From: Gp1-AA122 sp035631655
GTDB lineage: Bacteria > Acidobacteriota > Terriglobia > Terriglobales > Acidobacteriaceae
Direction of reading: 5' to 3'
DNA: 64,000 bases
NCBI GenBank assembly: GCA_035631655.1
Contig: DASQIH010000080.1
Coordinates: forward strand, 62,001-126,000
The notes below the pieces were generated by a model that had not been told where the DNA came from, ran no database searches, and saw only the letters and a list, made by a program, of their open reading frames with translations. The first letter of the stretch is position 1. The number at the start of each line of letters is the position of its first letter. The translations under genes were made by a program, and so were the position numbers. Of this stretch, positions 9,425-18,870 are shown in pieces.

Positions 9425-11467
9425 TTACGCTTCTGGAACATCCGACATTTCGCCGCTCAACAGTTTTCGGATGAAGAAATCGTGGTCATGGAACATGTAG
9501 CGCACAATATTTCGGGCGTACCGCGACAGGGTCGCGAGATCGGTCTGATACCAGCAGCACTGCGTCATTTTCGAAGATAATCCACAATAGAAGCGGAAAC
9601 GCTGGTGCACCGTCGCCGGAGATGCCAGCATAGCGGCAGCCATGCGGTGATTCCCTTCAATGATGGTCAGTGGACCTATCGGATCCACACCAATTAGCAA
9701 AACTGAATTGGTCACAAGATTTTCGTCTAAGTCGGCCATCACCGACTGCATCTTGGTGGAAAACGGATTGGGACTCGGGGAGTGAACTGTGCCGCGAATG
9801 CGGTCGATCATGTCGATCATGTGAAAGCTGCCATTGGCCAGGCGACGCCACTGCTTGCGTGGAAAAGCGCGGATGCGGGCCAAGTCGCTCTCCTGCAGTT
9901 TCACCTCCCACCATTCCGTATCCCGGGGAAGTTCGCGCCACAACCGGCCGCGGCGCCGGTACAGGAGGGCGCGTCGAATCCCATTTTCCCGCTGGCTGCT
10001 GAGATCAGGGTGATAGACCACAGCGGAAAATCTCTCCCGGTAAGGGTCGAACTCGGGCTGGTAAAACTCCGCCTTCAAGAACTCCGCAATGACTTCATCT
10101 TCTTGCACCCGCCGGAGCTGCGCCAAGGTGCCCGTACTGCTACCTGCTGCGTTTTCAGCGTCTCCCCTCGTCTGCGCGCGCAGGAACGGAACAGACACGG
10201 CGACCAGCAGTAGGATCATCAGTACCAGCTGGACCGTGATGACCGCATGCAAAGTTGAATGGAACATGTAGATTCCCAGAGCAATAGCAGCGCTGAAGGC
10301 AAGCTGGAGCCAACTAGCATTCGCGATCCGGCGTGACATCTCGTACGTCATGAGGACCACGCTGAACGAGTAAATGCCGGTCAGGGCCGCATACAAAACC
10401 AACAATGCAGAAAACGAACCCTGGACCTGCACCATGAACCCGTGGCCCAGGACGGCCATCCATAAGGAATCGGGGGCGAGCCACATCGCCACGGTAAAGG
10501 TGGAGGCCACTAACACGACCAGCAGAAGAGCGGTGCTCATCACCGCTCGCCCGCCTCGTTCGTGAGAACTGCCTGCCGAAACGGGGAACATGCTGCTGAC
10601 GACCGACCAGGAAAGCATGTAGACCACACGGCCGACCAGCGCTATCGCCGCATACAAACCGGCCAGCGCCGCGGGAAAAAAATGTTTGACCAGGAGAATG
10701 TCGAGATTGTTGATGATGACTTGACCGACAAAGAAGACGATGGCTTGCATACCTTCGTCCCATGACACCGGCAAGCCGAGGCGGGGTGTAATCCGGAACG
10801 CCGGGCTTGGCCGGCCCGCTAGGTACGCGACCGCGATGGAGGCGACAACCGCCTCAATGACACCGGTTACTCCCAAACCGTAATGCAAAAGAATGAGGGC
10901 TCCACCTAGCTTGACCAGCACTTCCAGAATGAAGTTCTCAGCCAGCCGCCGGAACTCATAGGCTCCCTGCATGAGTCCGCGGCGCACTCCTAGAGGAATG
11001 TAAAGGGAGGTACCGATTCCGAGCAGGATGACGTAGTTTCTGGTTGGCAGATTGAGGTAGCTAGAAATCACAGCACTGGCGCCGATGATCAGCAGGCCGA
11101 TAACTATGCCTATCCTCCACGAACGGCGGTGAAGTCCGTGGTAGACAGCCACTTTGGCGGACAGACCCTGGTTCCGGGCAACGAACTTGGAGCACACGAG
11201 CTGGAATGCCAGCGTCACCGACGACAGCAGCATCAGCAGCGTGTAAATAGCGGTGGCGTGTCCGAACTGGGCGGCGCCAAGGATGCGCGCAATCGCAATG
11301 TTGTAAACCAGGTTGGTGGCGCCAACCACGCCGGAACTGACCAGCATGATCATGCTGCCGCTCAGCAGTCTTGCCCGCAGAGCCGTTGCTGAGCCCGAAG
11401 CAGCCCGAGTTACCGAATTTTGATTGCTGATCTCGGCTTCTACGATTCCGCCCTGATTCCGCTCCAT
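9425..11467 (-). CDS. Polysaccharide flippase (Wzx/MATE-like) fused to a ParB/sulfiredoxin-like domain
   Basis: 680 residues. Residues ~25-430 form an array of about 12 hydrophobic helices typical of MOP-superfamily lipid-linked oligosaccharide flippases (for example SGVVGATNLVYNIAIARILG near the start), acting in the inner membrane. The ordinary family is 400-500 residues long; here a soluble C-terminal extension of about 240 residues follows. It contains LTIIEGNHRMAAAML at about residues 600-614, resembling the (E/D)GxHR signature of the ParB/sulfiredoxin nucleotide-binding fold, followed by a Cys-containing segment (YCGLSSKMTQCCWY). A purine-rich GGAGAGGGCGG abuts the ATG. Flippase class: confident. 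Domain name for the extension: tentative. It neighbours a giant TPR-barrel protein on the same strand and a glycosyltransferase-like cassette on the other. Confidence 0.82.
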   Translation of the reverse strand: MERNQGGIVEAEISNQNSVTRAASGSATALRARLLSGSMIMLVSSGVVGATNLVYNIAIARILGAAQFGHATAIYTLLMLLSSVTLAFQLVCSKFVARNQGLSAKVAVYHGLHRRSWRIGIVIGLLIIGASAVISSYLNLPTRNYVILLGIGTSLYIPLGVRRGLMQGAYEFRRLAENFILEVLVKLGGALILLHYGLGVTGVIEAVVASIAVAYLAGRPSPAFRITPRLGLPVSWDEGMQAIVFFVGQVIINNLDILLVKHFFPAALAGLYAAIALVGRVVYMLSWSVVSSMFPVSAGSSHERGGRAVMSTALLLVVLVASTFTVAMWLAPDSLWMAVLGHGFMVQVQGSFSALLVLYAALTGIYSFSVVLMTYEMSRRIANASWLQLAFSAAIALGIYMFHSTLHAVITVQLVLMILLLVAVSVPFLRAQTRGDAENAAGSSTGTLAQLRRVQEDEVIAEFLKAEFYQPEFDPYRERFSAVVYHPDLSSQRENGIRRALLYRRRGRLWRELPRDTEWWEVKLQESDLARIRAFPRKQWRRLANGSFHMIDMIDRIRGTVHSPSPNPFSTKMQSVMADLDENLVTNSVLLIGVDPIGPLTIIEGNHRMAAAMLASPATVHQRFRFYCGLSSKMTQCCWYQTDLATLSRYARNIVRYMFHDHDFFIRKLLSGEMSDVPEA

Positions 11468-11593
11468 CCGCCCTCTCCTGGGGTCACTGCTCTACCAACG
11501 CTGTGCCCGTTGTGCTCTTCGGAAACCCGGCGGGTTCGAGTTTGCCGACACGTCGGGTGCAGCGCCTGGTCGTCTTGCCTTAGATGTAAGGGA

Positions 11594-14500
11594 CTAGAAC
11601 AACGTCAACTGCACGACTGGAACAATCTCCGTTCGTCGGTGCCCGGGGAAGTCGTAGAAGGTCTGCTGTTGTAGTCCTATGGAAAATCGAAGCGGATAAG
11701 ATACGGGCACGCTCCCCGTTCCATCATTCAACGAGCCACGCCATGGCTTCATGTAGGAAATCAGGAGTGAGTTCATCACGTTGTCATAAGCGTGAAAAGC
11801 CTTGCCCTGCGACCAGTAACCCGAGGCGCTAATCGTCCATCTTTCGTTGGGGCGCACCTCGACTGCGAAACCAGGCCGCAACGTCTGAGCAATCGCGAAG
11901 TTGCTGCCTTCCACCCGCCATGCTCGCAAGTACTGCGCCAACGCCGAGGCCGTGATCTTCGTGCCGAATTTATGTTGGATTCCGCCGTAGGTACTGGCTT
12001 CGTAGTATTCGTGAATCGAGGGCCGGAACAAAAGATCGCGGGCCGCATAACCGGTGAGGAAGGCGGTTTTCCCCCAGGGGCGTCCCACAATGAAATTGAG
12101 CCCTCCGGAGAAATCTCGCGAGTGCAAAGTTTGCCGGAGAAATGGTCCCGCCTCGCGGATCACGTCGCCATTGAAAGACAACCAATTCCCGATTGGACTG
12201 CTGGAGACATACAGGTATTGCCGGAACAGGTCCTGGTTCATCTGCAGCGGCGACCTGGTGTCGCGGCGCAGCGTGAACTGCAACCCGGGCGTGAACGTGA
12301 AGTTTACGTTGCCAACCCTTAACACAGGAGTGACTCCGAGATTGAATATCGTGTCGTAAGTGTTGCGATCCTCGATAAGGAGTTCGTTGGGAAACGAAAG
12401 CGTGCCCCGGGCGTTACGCTCCCCGAACAGGCCGTTGATCGTAGGAAAACTTCCCAGGTGCAACCGGAACTGCGCATCGGCCCGGGTTTCTACCGAGCGC
12501 CGCGGAAGGGGCAGCAAGCTCGGGGAATTCTGCACGCCGCGCAGTCGCGCGTCCATCTGATAGATATTTTCGTCTTCAAAGATGGGAGCTAGCGAGATGG
12601 CCGATGCCACTCCCAGATTTTCGTGAATCTGCATTCCTTCCTGGTTCGCCAGTTCGAACTCGGCGCGCTCAGCCGTATCGTTGTCCGGCTCCAGAGAATT
12701 CGCGCGGGCGAAAGCGGCCAGCGCATGGTAGGTGTCCTGGCGCTGGCGATAGACATTGCCCAGTGATACCAGATAGTCGTAGTTCTGCTCCTTCTCTTCC
12801 CGGTCGCCGACGCTGGTCAACAGGGCTTCCGCACTGCGGGTTTCCCCCATAGCCAGGTGCGCATTGGCCATTCCAATAGCCACGGCTAATTCATCGGCGC
12901 CGGCATTCTGGGCCCGCTGGAAAAATTGCTCTGCTGTTTTGAACTCGTTCATCGACATCAGGATGTCGGCAGCATCGAGGTAGTTCTCCGCGGTGATCAC
13001 GCTGGCATCGGAAACCCGGGCTTCGGCGAAGCCCATGGCGATTTGCTGACGGGCATCTGGCCAGTTGTGTTCCTGCGCGAATAGTCGAGCCAACGCCAGG
13101 CGCGTATCCAGCCGATCTGCATCAGAAAGCTCCAGGGCTCGGCCATAACGTTCGATCGCCTGGTCGCGTTCGCCGGCCACCAGAAGCGCTTCCGCCGTTG
13201 CCAAGAGTACTTTGCTGTTAGTACCGCCGGTCCGCTCCGCCATTTCGACGGCTTTCGCGGTGTCCTGCGGTCGATGGAGCCGCGCATAACAACGCGCCAT
13301 TTGCGCGTAGATCATCGGATCCTGGCCTGCCTGCTTGAGTGCGGTGTTCAAGGTGTTAATCGATTCGTCATACCGATGCAGGCGATATTCCGCATCGGAC
13401 AAGGCCAGGTACGTCGGGCCATCGTCCGGCATCGATTTCAATGCCGCCTGGTATTCCGGAATCGCCTTCGCCAGCATGACGCGCTGGCGATAGCCTTCGG
13501 CTCGTGCCAGATGCAGAGCCCGGGACTCACCCAGCAATTTCTCAGCAATATCCGCCTCCTTCAACGCCGCTTTGGAGTGGCGAAGCTGGAGATAGGAATA
13601 CGCCAGTCCAAGATGAGCTTCGCCGTAGTCGGGACGAAGCTCGATGGCTTTGCGGAAGTCCTGTTCGGCTTTGCTCGCCAGGCGAACATCGTTCTCCACG
13701 TAGCCGCGGTTCATGTAGCCGGTCGCCATCTTGGTGTCCCGCTCGAGAGCGCGGGTGAAATCGTTGATCGCTTCCTGGAACTCCCCGTTATGGGCATGCA
13801 CATAACCGGCAATCAACGGCAGGTCCTTGTCCTTGGGCAGGACCGGTTGGAAACGCTGCACAATGTCCATCGCCTCCTGGTACTGGTTCAAGAACAACAG
13901 GTCGTAAGCCAGATAGACCGGAGCTTCCGGGTCGCGTGGCAATTTCTGAATCACCTTGTAACCAAGGTCAGCTGACGCCTGGTAATTTTTCGTGAACGTC
14001 AGATAGCGTTCGTGCTCGCGCATGACTTGCGGATTCTCCAGCATGGCGGCGTTCGCCCGATCTAACCAGGACTTAGCCGTTGGGATTTGATGTCCTTCCA
14101 GCGCCGAGTTGATGGCGCCCGCCACAATGAGAGGGTTCGTAGGAGCCAGCTTGTGCGCCTTCTCGTAGCTCGCCTGCGCACGCGCAAATTCCCGCCGTTC
14201 GGTGTACATATCGCCCAAGGCCAGATAAGGGACGTAGTCATCTGGGTGCAGAGACGCGAGTTTGTTGAAGTACATCTCCGCGGCTTTAGGATCCCCCATC
14301 TCGCGCGCGAGATATCCCATGGCGCCCAGCGCAGCCGCATCGGTGGGTGCAAGCTGCAGCGCCTTCTGGTACATCTGCACAGCTTCCGGCTTACGATTCG
14401 CCTTCCACAGCAGGTTGGCATAGTTGAGGACGATGTTAGTGCTGTTGGGCTGCAACGACATCGCCTCTTTCAGATCCTTTTCGGCCGCCGCCACGTTGTT

Positions 14501-15793
14501 GAAGGCCATCTCGATCGCCGCGCGCAGTCGGAGAAATTCGGGACGGCTGGCATCCTGAATGTCCATCGGCTGGATGAGAGCCCGGGCAGTTTGCGCCTCA
14601 CGCTCGGCAGCGGACGTGTTCGCGGTGTCGCGGTAAAGCTGATAGAGCGAGACGTGCAAAGATATTGGATACAGCACGCCTTCCGCAACGGACTCGGGCA
14701 GATGGCTGAGGGCGAGCTGGTACTCTTTGATCGCCTCCTCCGGACGGTTCTCCAGGTCATAGAGCTGACCGCGAACCGCGTGCAAACGGTAGTGAGCGGA
14801 ATCCAATCCTTCAGCCCGTTTCAAAAGTGTCTCGGCACGTCCGAAGTCACCGGCGTTCACCAGGGCCTGTGAGGCATTCAGCTGGATATCAATCTGTCCC
14901 TTGGCCATGTCGGCGGCGCGCATGTAGAGGTCTGCCGCCTGTTTCTTCTCTCCTGCCAGTTGGTACGTGAATGCCAGCTCAGCCACAGAATTGGCGTCCT
15001 TGGCAGGAATTGATTTGAGAGTTTCCAACGCCAGGGCATACTGGCCCGTTTCCCGGTAGTAGGCCGCCACCGAACGAAGCACCTCGGGATTGCGCGGCGC
15101 CTTGCTGCGAGCTGCCTCCAGCCACTTCTTAGCCTGGTCCCGATTCCCCACCCGCTCGTAGGCTCGCGCCATCAGCAGTTCAGTACGTGGGTTACTCTGT
15201 ACTGCTTCGGCGCGCTGGAAATAGGTAAGCGATTGCTTGGGATCCGAAAACAAGAACAGTTCGCCGGCCAGCCGCAAATCTTCAGCGCTCCTGGGATTGG
15301 CCGCCAGTACTTTCTGCAGCAGTTCCTTGGCTTGATCGTTACGCCCCATCCTGGCGTAGGTCTGGGCCAGACCAGAGAGTCCGGGGATAGAAGAGGGCCG
15401 TATCTGCAGTCCGTGGTTGTAAGCATCCACCGAAGTCGGATAGCGTCCCGCAAGCCGCGCCGCATAACCGAGAAGAAACCAGAAATCGGCGTTCTGGGGA
15501 GCGGCCTTGGCAGCGCGTTCCGCATAGTTAGCCGCCGCTTTGTAGTCGCCTTTGTCCAGAGCCTGCTGGGCCGCCCGGGCTTGGCGCGCCACCTCGATGC
15601 TGGAGCCCCACCCCATCCCCGTATCCGAGCTCGGCACAGCGGATTTTCCCTTCCCCGCCGTGCGTGGGCTTTTCTTGCCCTGGCTGCTCGAAGGGCTGGA
15701 GCTTTGGCCGTTGATCTCGAAGGTCTGCGCGAATCCCGTCACGCTGGCCAGCAGCACGCAACAAGCAATACGCCATGAACAATTTCTGAACAT
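11594..15793 (-). CDS. Giant TPR protein with C-terminal outer-membrane barrel
   Basis: 1399 residues from the ATG at 15793, which follows AGGGAAAGGG and starts a signal peptide (FRNCSWRIACCVLLASVTG); an upstream ATG at 15862 would place 23 residues before it. About residues 60-1080 are a near-continuous TPR superhelix (many repeats with the pattern A-x2-LG-x3-A-x4-A). The final ~300 residues, from about 1100, are alternating beta strands rich in aromatic residues and ending in VVQLTLF, the terminal-Phe signature for BAM-dependent insertion. The architecture (periplasmic TPR then outer-membrane pore) is that of BcsC/PgaA/AlgK-AlgE exopolysaccharide exporters, although I cannot claim homology of the barrel. 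Inference: outer-membrane export or assembly of the polysaccharide made by this region, with the flippase encoded just downstream (126-base gap). Confidence 0.82.
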   Translation of the reverse strand: MFRNCSWRIACCVLLASVTGFAQTFEINGQSSSPSSSQGKKSPRTAGKGKSAVPSSDTGMGWGSSIEVARQARAAQQALDKGDYKAAANYAERAAKAAPQNADFWFLLGYAARLAGRYPTSVDAYNHGLQIRPSSIPGLSGLAQTYARMGRNDQAKELLQKVLAANPRSAEDLRLAGELFLFSDPKQSLTYFQRAEAVQSNPRTELLMARAYERVGNRDQAKKWLEAARSKAPRNPEVLRSVAAYYRETGQYALALETLKSIPAKDANSVAELAFTYQLAGEKKQAADLYMRAADMAKGQIDIQLNASQALVNAGDFGRAETLLKRAEGLDSAHYRLHAVRGQLYDLENRPEEAIKEYQLALSHLPESVAEGVLYPISLHVSLYQLYRDTANTSAAEREAQTARALIQPMDIQDASRPEFLRLRAAIEMAFNNVAAAEKDLKEAMSLQPNSTNIVLNYANLLWKANRKPEAVQMYQKALQLAPTDAAALGAMGYLAREMGDPKAAEMYFNKLASLHPDDYVPYLALGDMYTERREFARAQASYEKAHKLAPTNPLIVAGAINSALEGHQIPTAKSWLDRANAAMLENPQVMREHERYLTFTKNYQASADLGYKVIQKLPRDPEAPVYLAYDLLFLNQYQEAMDIVQRFQPVLPKDKDLPLIAGYVHAHNGEFQEAINDFTRALERDTKMATGYMNRGYVENDVRLASKAEQDFRKAIELRPDYGEAHLGLAYSYLQLRHSKAALKEADIAEKLLGESRALHLARAEGYRQRVMLAKAIPEYQAALKSMPDDGPTYLALSDAEYRLHRYDESINTLNTALKQAGQDPMIYAQMARCYARLHRPQDTAKAVEMAERTGGTNSKVLLATAEALLVAGERDQAIERYGRALELSDADRLDTRLALARLFAQEHNWPDARQQIAMGFAEARVSDASVITAENYLDAADILMSMNEFKTAEQFFQRAQNAGADELAVAIGMANAHLAMGETRSAEALLTSVGDREEKEQNYDYLVSLGNVYRQRQDTYHALAAFARANSLEPDNDTAERAEFELANQEGMQIHENLGVASAISLAPIFEDENIYQMDARLRGVQNSPSLLPLPRRSVETRADAQFRLHLGSFPTINGLFGERNARGTLSFPNELLIEDRNTYDTIFNLGVTPVLRVGNVNFTFTPGLQFTLRRDTRSPLQMNQDLFRQYLYVSSSPIGNWLSFNGDVIREAGPFLRQTLHSRDFSGGLNFIVGRPWGKTAFLTGYAARDLLFRPSIHEYYEASTYGGIQHKFGTKITASALAQYLRAWRVEGSNFAIAQTLRPGFAVEVRPNERWTISASGYWSQGKAFHAYDNVMNSLLISYMKPWRGSLNDGTGSVPVSYPLRFSIGLQQQTFYDFPGHRRTEIVPVVQLTLF

Positions 15794-15991
15794 CCCTTTC
15801 CCTGGTTGCAGGATTCCCGACGGTCCGGCTTGCAATCCGCTCTGATGCCTATACCGTTGCATCGGTTGGACATGAGAGTAGAAGCTGGGTGTGGAAAGGC
15901 GGAAAGTTGAACCTCTTTATATAGCTCAACATAGCGGCAGCCCTACGGAGTAAACCTTATCCGGCTGAGCTGAATCTTACCGTCGCTCAGG

Positions 15992-16011
15992 AAAGGGAGG
16001 ATCAGCCGTTG
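15992..16011 (+). promoter_or_regulatory. Ribosome binding site deciding a TTG start
   Basis: AAAGGGAGG at 15992-16000, followed 8 bases later by TTG at 16009. No ATG or GTG is better placed, and the reading frame begins with residues expected just before the first membrane helix, so TTG is the likely start of the multi-TM protein. Confidence 0.6.
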
Positions 16012-17763
16012 AACTCGGATACCACCTTCTTTCGGCGACCAATTCCGCTGGCTGTTAGCGTCATGCTCGCGGCGGCCATCCACGCTCCGCTGCTCATCAT
16101 GGAGTTGCCCCAGCGAACTTCCTACGATGCGAACTTCCACATGTTCTTCGCCTCGCATTACGCGCAGCATTGGTTCAATCCCTGGAACGAGAAATGGTTT
16201 GCTGGCTTTTCCCAGACCACGTATCCGCCCCTGGTTCACCAGTGGATTGCCCTGCTGTCGCGCGTGATTGGTTTGAACGAAGCCTTTAGCGTGGTGATGT
16301 TGATCGCGGTGTTGCTGATTCCGGTGGCGACTTACCGCTTTGCCAAGCTTTGGGTAGACGAACGGGCCGCCAGCTATGCCGCGCTGTTGAGCGTATTCGC
16401 CGGAACCGTCTCCTTCTTGACGTACTCGGCGGGGCAGTTGCCCACAATGTTGTCCGCTCCTCTTTATTTCTTAGCGTTGGAATATTTCTATCGCTGGTCG
16501 CACTCTGCGCAGTGGCGCGCGTTGTTCAAAGGAATTGCTCTGACCTTGGCCGCAGCCTCCGCTCACCACGTTACTTTGATTTTCGGAGCCGTCCTGTTTG
16601 CGCTGCCCGTTCTGTGGCTGGCCTGGATGGATCGCCGCCACGAAGGACGCAGCCAACTTGCCGTCGTGATTCGAGCCCTGATGTTCGCGGCTTTATCTGC
16701 CGCCGGAGTTGGCATCGTGTTGCTGCCTTACTGGGTCTCGATCATCCAGCACCCGATTACTCAGGTCCCCATTCCCCATGCCAGCCGCTCCAACCTGTTG
16801 ATGAGTGCGCCGATTCTCATGAATTATTTCATCGTTCCCTATGGAGCTTTGATCCTGGCGCTTCCGTTCATCGTAATTCGCGGCGCCTCGGTCCCGAGGC
16901 TCCGCGTCTTGCTCCTGGCATTCTGGGTGACCTTCCTGATAGGACTTGGCGGGACTACTCCGTTTCCCAAATGGATTTTCGGGCGCGCTTTTGAGATTTT
17001 GACTTTTGAACGATTCACCCTCTGGGCAACGCTTCTGGCTTTACCCATCCTCGGCCTGCTGGTCGAGGAACTTATCGATCGCTCAGGCTGGAAAGCCGTG
17101 ACCGGAGTCGGAATCGCTGCTGTGGGCACGTTGGCTCTGGCCATGGGCTGGCTGACCTGGAGTCCGTTCCGCCCGACGGGTGGCCTGAATGTGGATGCGG
17201 TCATCGAGTTTCTCAATCGCGATGGACATGACCAGTACCGCTACCTGACATTAGGTTTCGGAAACGCCCTGCCAAAACTCTCGACTTATGCCAATGCCGG
17301 GAGTGTGGACGGCGAATACAACTCCGCGCGCCTGTTGCCGGAAATGACCCAGTACGGAGCTGCCCAGTTCACCAACGCCAAGTTCTATGGGACAGCCGGC
17401 ATGGAATCGCTGCGGACGATGCTCAAGCACGCCAATCATTACGGCTTGAAATTCATTTTCGTCGATGACCCCTACTATGACCCGCTGCTGGTCTTCGCCG
17501 GATGGCGGCAAGTGGAAACCTATAACTCCGGCCAGATCACAGCCTGGTCCAAGGAAGATGTCCCTCCAGCGCGCAGGATCGAGTCCGACGCCATTCCTGC
17601 TCCCTGGGAAGGACTGCTCTGGGGCATTGTTCCGATCGGCAGCAGCATTTTCGCGATCGTCTTGATCCTGCTGATCCCGGACCGGGTACGGGCCACCGAC
17701 AATCTGGTGACCCTGCCGGCGGCCGCTGATGAAGGCGTCTTCGCACGGGAGGCACGGCCATGA
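16009..17763 (+). CDS. Multi-TM GT-C-like glycosyltransferase (PTPS-related membrane family)
   Basis: 584 residues with about 12 transmembrane helices, starting at TTG. Directly after the first helix comes SYDANFHMFFASHYAQHW, an acidic/His-containing first extracytoplasmic loop like that of GT-C glycosyltransferases and of the 'PTPS-related' membrane proteins, and then FSQTTYPPLVHQW. A soluble region of about 130 residues lies at 400-540 before a final helix. By analogy it would transfer a sugar from a polyprenyl-phosphate donor on the periplasmic side of the inner membrane, or take part in polysaccharide assembly. The stop TGA overlaps the next start (ATGA), so it is coupled to three downstream exported proteins of unknown function. 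Family assignment is moderate; enzymatic role is inference. Confidence 0.65.
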   Translation: MNSDTTFFRRPIPLAVSVMLAAAIHAPLLIMELPQRTSYDANFHMFFASHYAQHWFNPWNEKWFAGFSQTTYPPLVHQWIALLSRVIGLNEAFSVVMLIAVLLIPVATYRFAKLWVDERAASYAALLSVFAGTVSFLTYSAGQLPTMLSAPLYFLALEYFYRWSHSAQWRALFKGIALTLAAASAHHVTLIFGAVLFALPVLWLAWMDRRHEGRSQLAVVIRALMFAALSAAGVGIVLLPYWVSIIQHPITQVPIPHASRSNLLMSAPILMNYFIVPYGALILALPFIVIRGASVPRLRVLLLAFWVTFLIGLGGTTPFPKWIFGRAFEILTFERFTLWATLLALPILGLLVEELIDRSGWKAVTGVGIAAVGTLALAMGWLTWSPFRPTGGLNVDAVIEFLNRDGHDQYRYLTLGFGNALPKLSTYANAGSVDGEYNSARLLPEMTQYGAAQFTNAKFYGTAGMESLRTMLKHANHYGLKFIFVDDPYYDPLLVFAGWRQVETYNSGQITAWSKEDVPPARRIESDAIPAPWEGLLWGIVPIGSSIFAIVLILLIPDRVRATDNLVTLPAAADEGVFAREARP

Positions 17764-18869
17764 AAGGCTTTCTTCCCATCTTTATTATTGTCGTCACCGC
17801 CGTGCTGGTGGGCATGGCTTGGGTACAGTCAGGGGGCGTGGCGCTGCACGAAATGCACTCGGCGAGCACTCCGCAGGAAGCCGTCGAGGCCCTCATCACC
17901 AACGTTCAGCAACGTAATTGGGACCGAGCTTACGCGCGGCTGGCGAATACTAATGATGTCGAGAAGCTGGCCTTCATCCGCGATCTTGCCGGCAGTAACG
18001 GCAACCTCAGAACCTACTCCAGCTTGCAGAAATTCAGTGTATGGCCGGTGCATGCCAGCGCGGACAATGCGACCATGCGAGTGCGCCTGACTTGGTCTAG
18101 TGCGGTTGGTCCTCTCGATGATGTTCGCGACCTTTATGTCAAGAAAGAAGGCAGCGCCTGGAAAGTGGTGTGGCCGAAGCCGCAGTTCGCCAAGGTCCCC
18201 CCCCAAGTCATTCCCGTGAACTACCTGCGCTGGGACGTAATCGGTCGCGGAGCCTCAGATGATTGGGGTGTGCAGAACGTCGACAATCCTAACGTCCGCA
18301 TCACCTCGATGAACGCCGTGGAGAGGCCGGACCGGGTCGTGATCGTGGGCGAAGTCGTCAACGAGGACACCGTGCCCGCCTACGTCAATGTGAACGCCAC
18401 GCTGCTGAATCCCGATGGCAAGCCCATCGACCAGGAAGGCAGCTTCGACATGATTTCCCACACCCTGCTGCCCAAGCAGGTCTCCCCCTACCGCATTGAT
18501 TTTCCCGGAATCCATCTGAAACAGGTGAAGAGTGTCCGTATGGATGTCAAAGCCATGCTCGGTCCGGCCAGCGCTGACCCGGTGATCGCTGTAACCGACC
18601 AGAAAATGGACAAAGACCCTTTGGGCAAGAACGTCTTACGCGGCGCTCTGGTCAATCAGAGCGGGCAAACCGTCAACATTGCGCAAGTGCTGGCCGTCTA
18701 CTACGACGCAAATGGAAAAGTCATCTGGGTGTCGGATGGCTATGTGGATCAGGCGCTGTTGCCGCAAGTCGCCATCCCCTTCGCGGTCGATGTACCCGAA
18801 GACGTGGCGCCGAAAATTCAGAACTATCACGTGCTGGTGAACCACTACAGCATTAATCAAAGCTCTTAA
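17760..18869 (+). CDS. Membrane-anchored protein with NTF2-like and beta-sandwich parts, unknown function
   Basis: 369 residues, starting at an ATG overlapping the previous stop by 4 bases. One N-terminal hydrophobic helix (residues ~5-22) acts as signal or anchor. Residues ~35-150 (SASTPQEAVEALITNVQQRN... to the segment AWKVVWPKPQ) look like an NTF2/SnoaL-like cone fold of the kind found in exported accessory proteins. Residues ~180-365 contain two tandem beta-sandwich units with VVIVGEVVNED and LRGALVNQSGQTV, the FxLYD-type pattern. No catalytic residues. Translational coupling suggests it is a partner of the membrane glycosyltransferase-like protein. Confidence 0.7.
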   Translation: MKGFLPIFIIVVTAVLVGMAWVQSGGVALHEMHSASTPQEAVEALITNVQQRNWDRAYARLANTNDVEKLAFIRDLAGSNGNLRTYSSLQKFSVWPVHASADNATMRVRLTWSSAVGPLDDVRDLYVKKEGSAWKVVWPKPQFAKVPPQVIPVNYLRWDVIGRGASDDWGVQNVDNPNVRITSMNAVERPDRVVIVGEVVNEDTVPAYVNVNATLLNPDGKPIDQEGSFDMISHTLLPKQVSPYRIDFPGIHLKQVKSVRMDVKAMLGPASADPVIAVTDQKMDKDPLGKNVLRGALVNQSGQTVNIAQVLAVYYDANGKVIWVSDGYVDQALLPQVAIPFAVDVPEDVAPKIQNYHVLVNHYSINQSS

Positions 18870-18870
18870 G

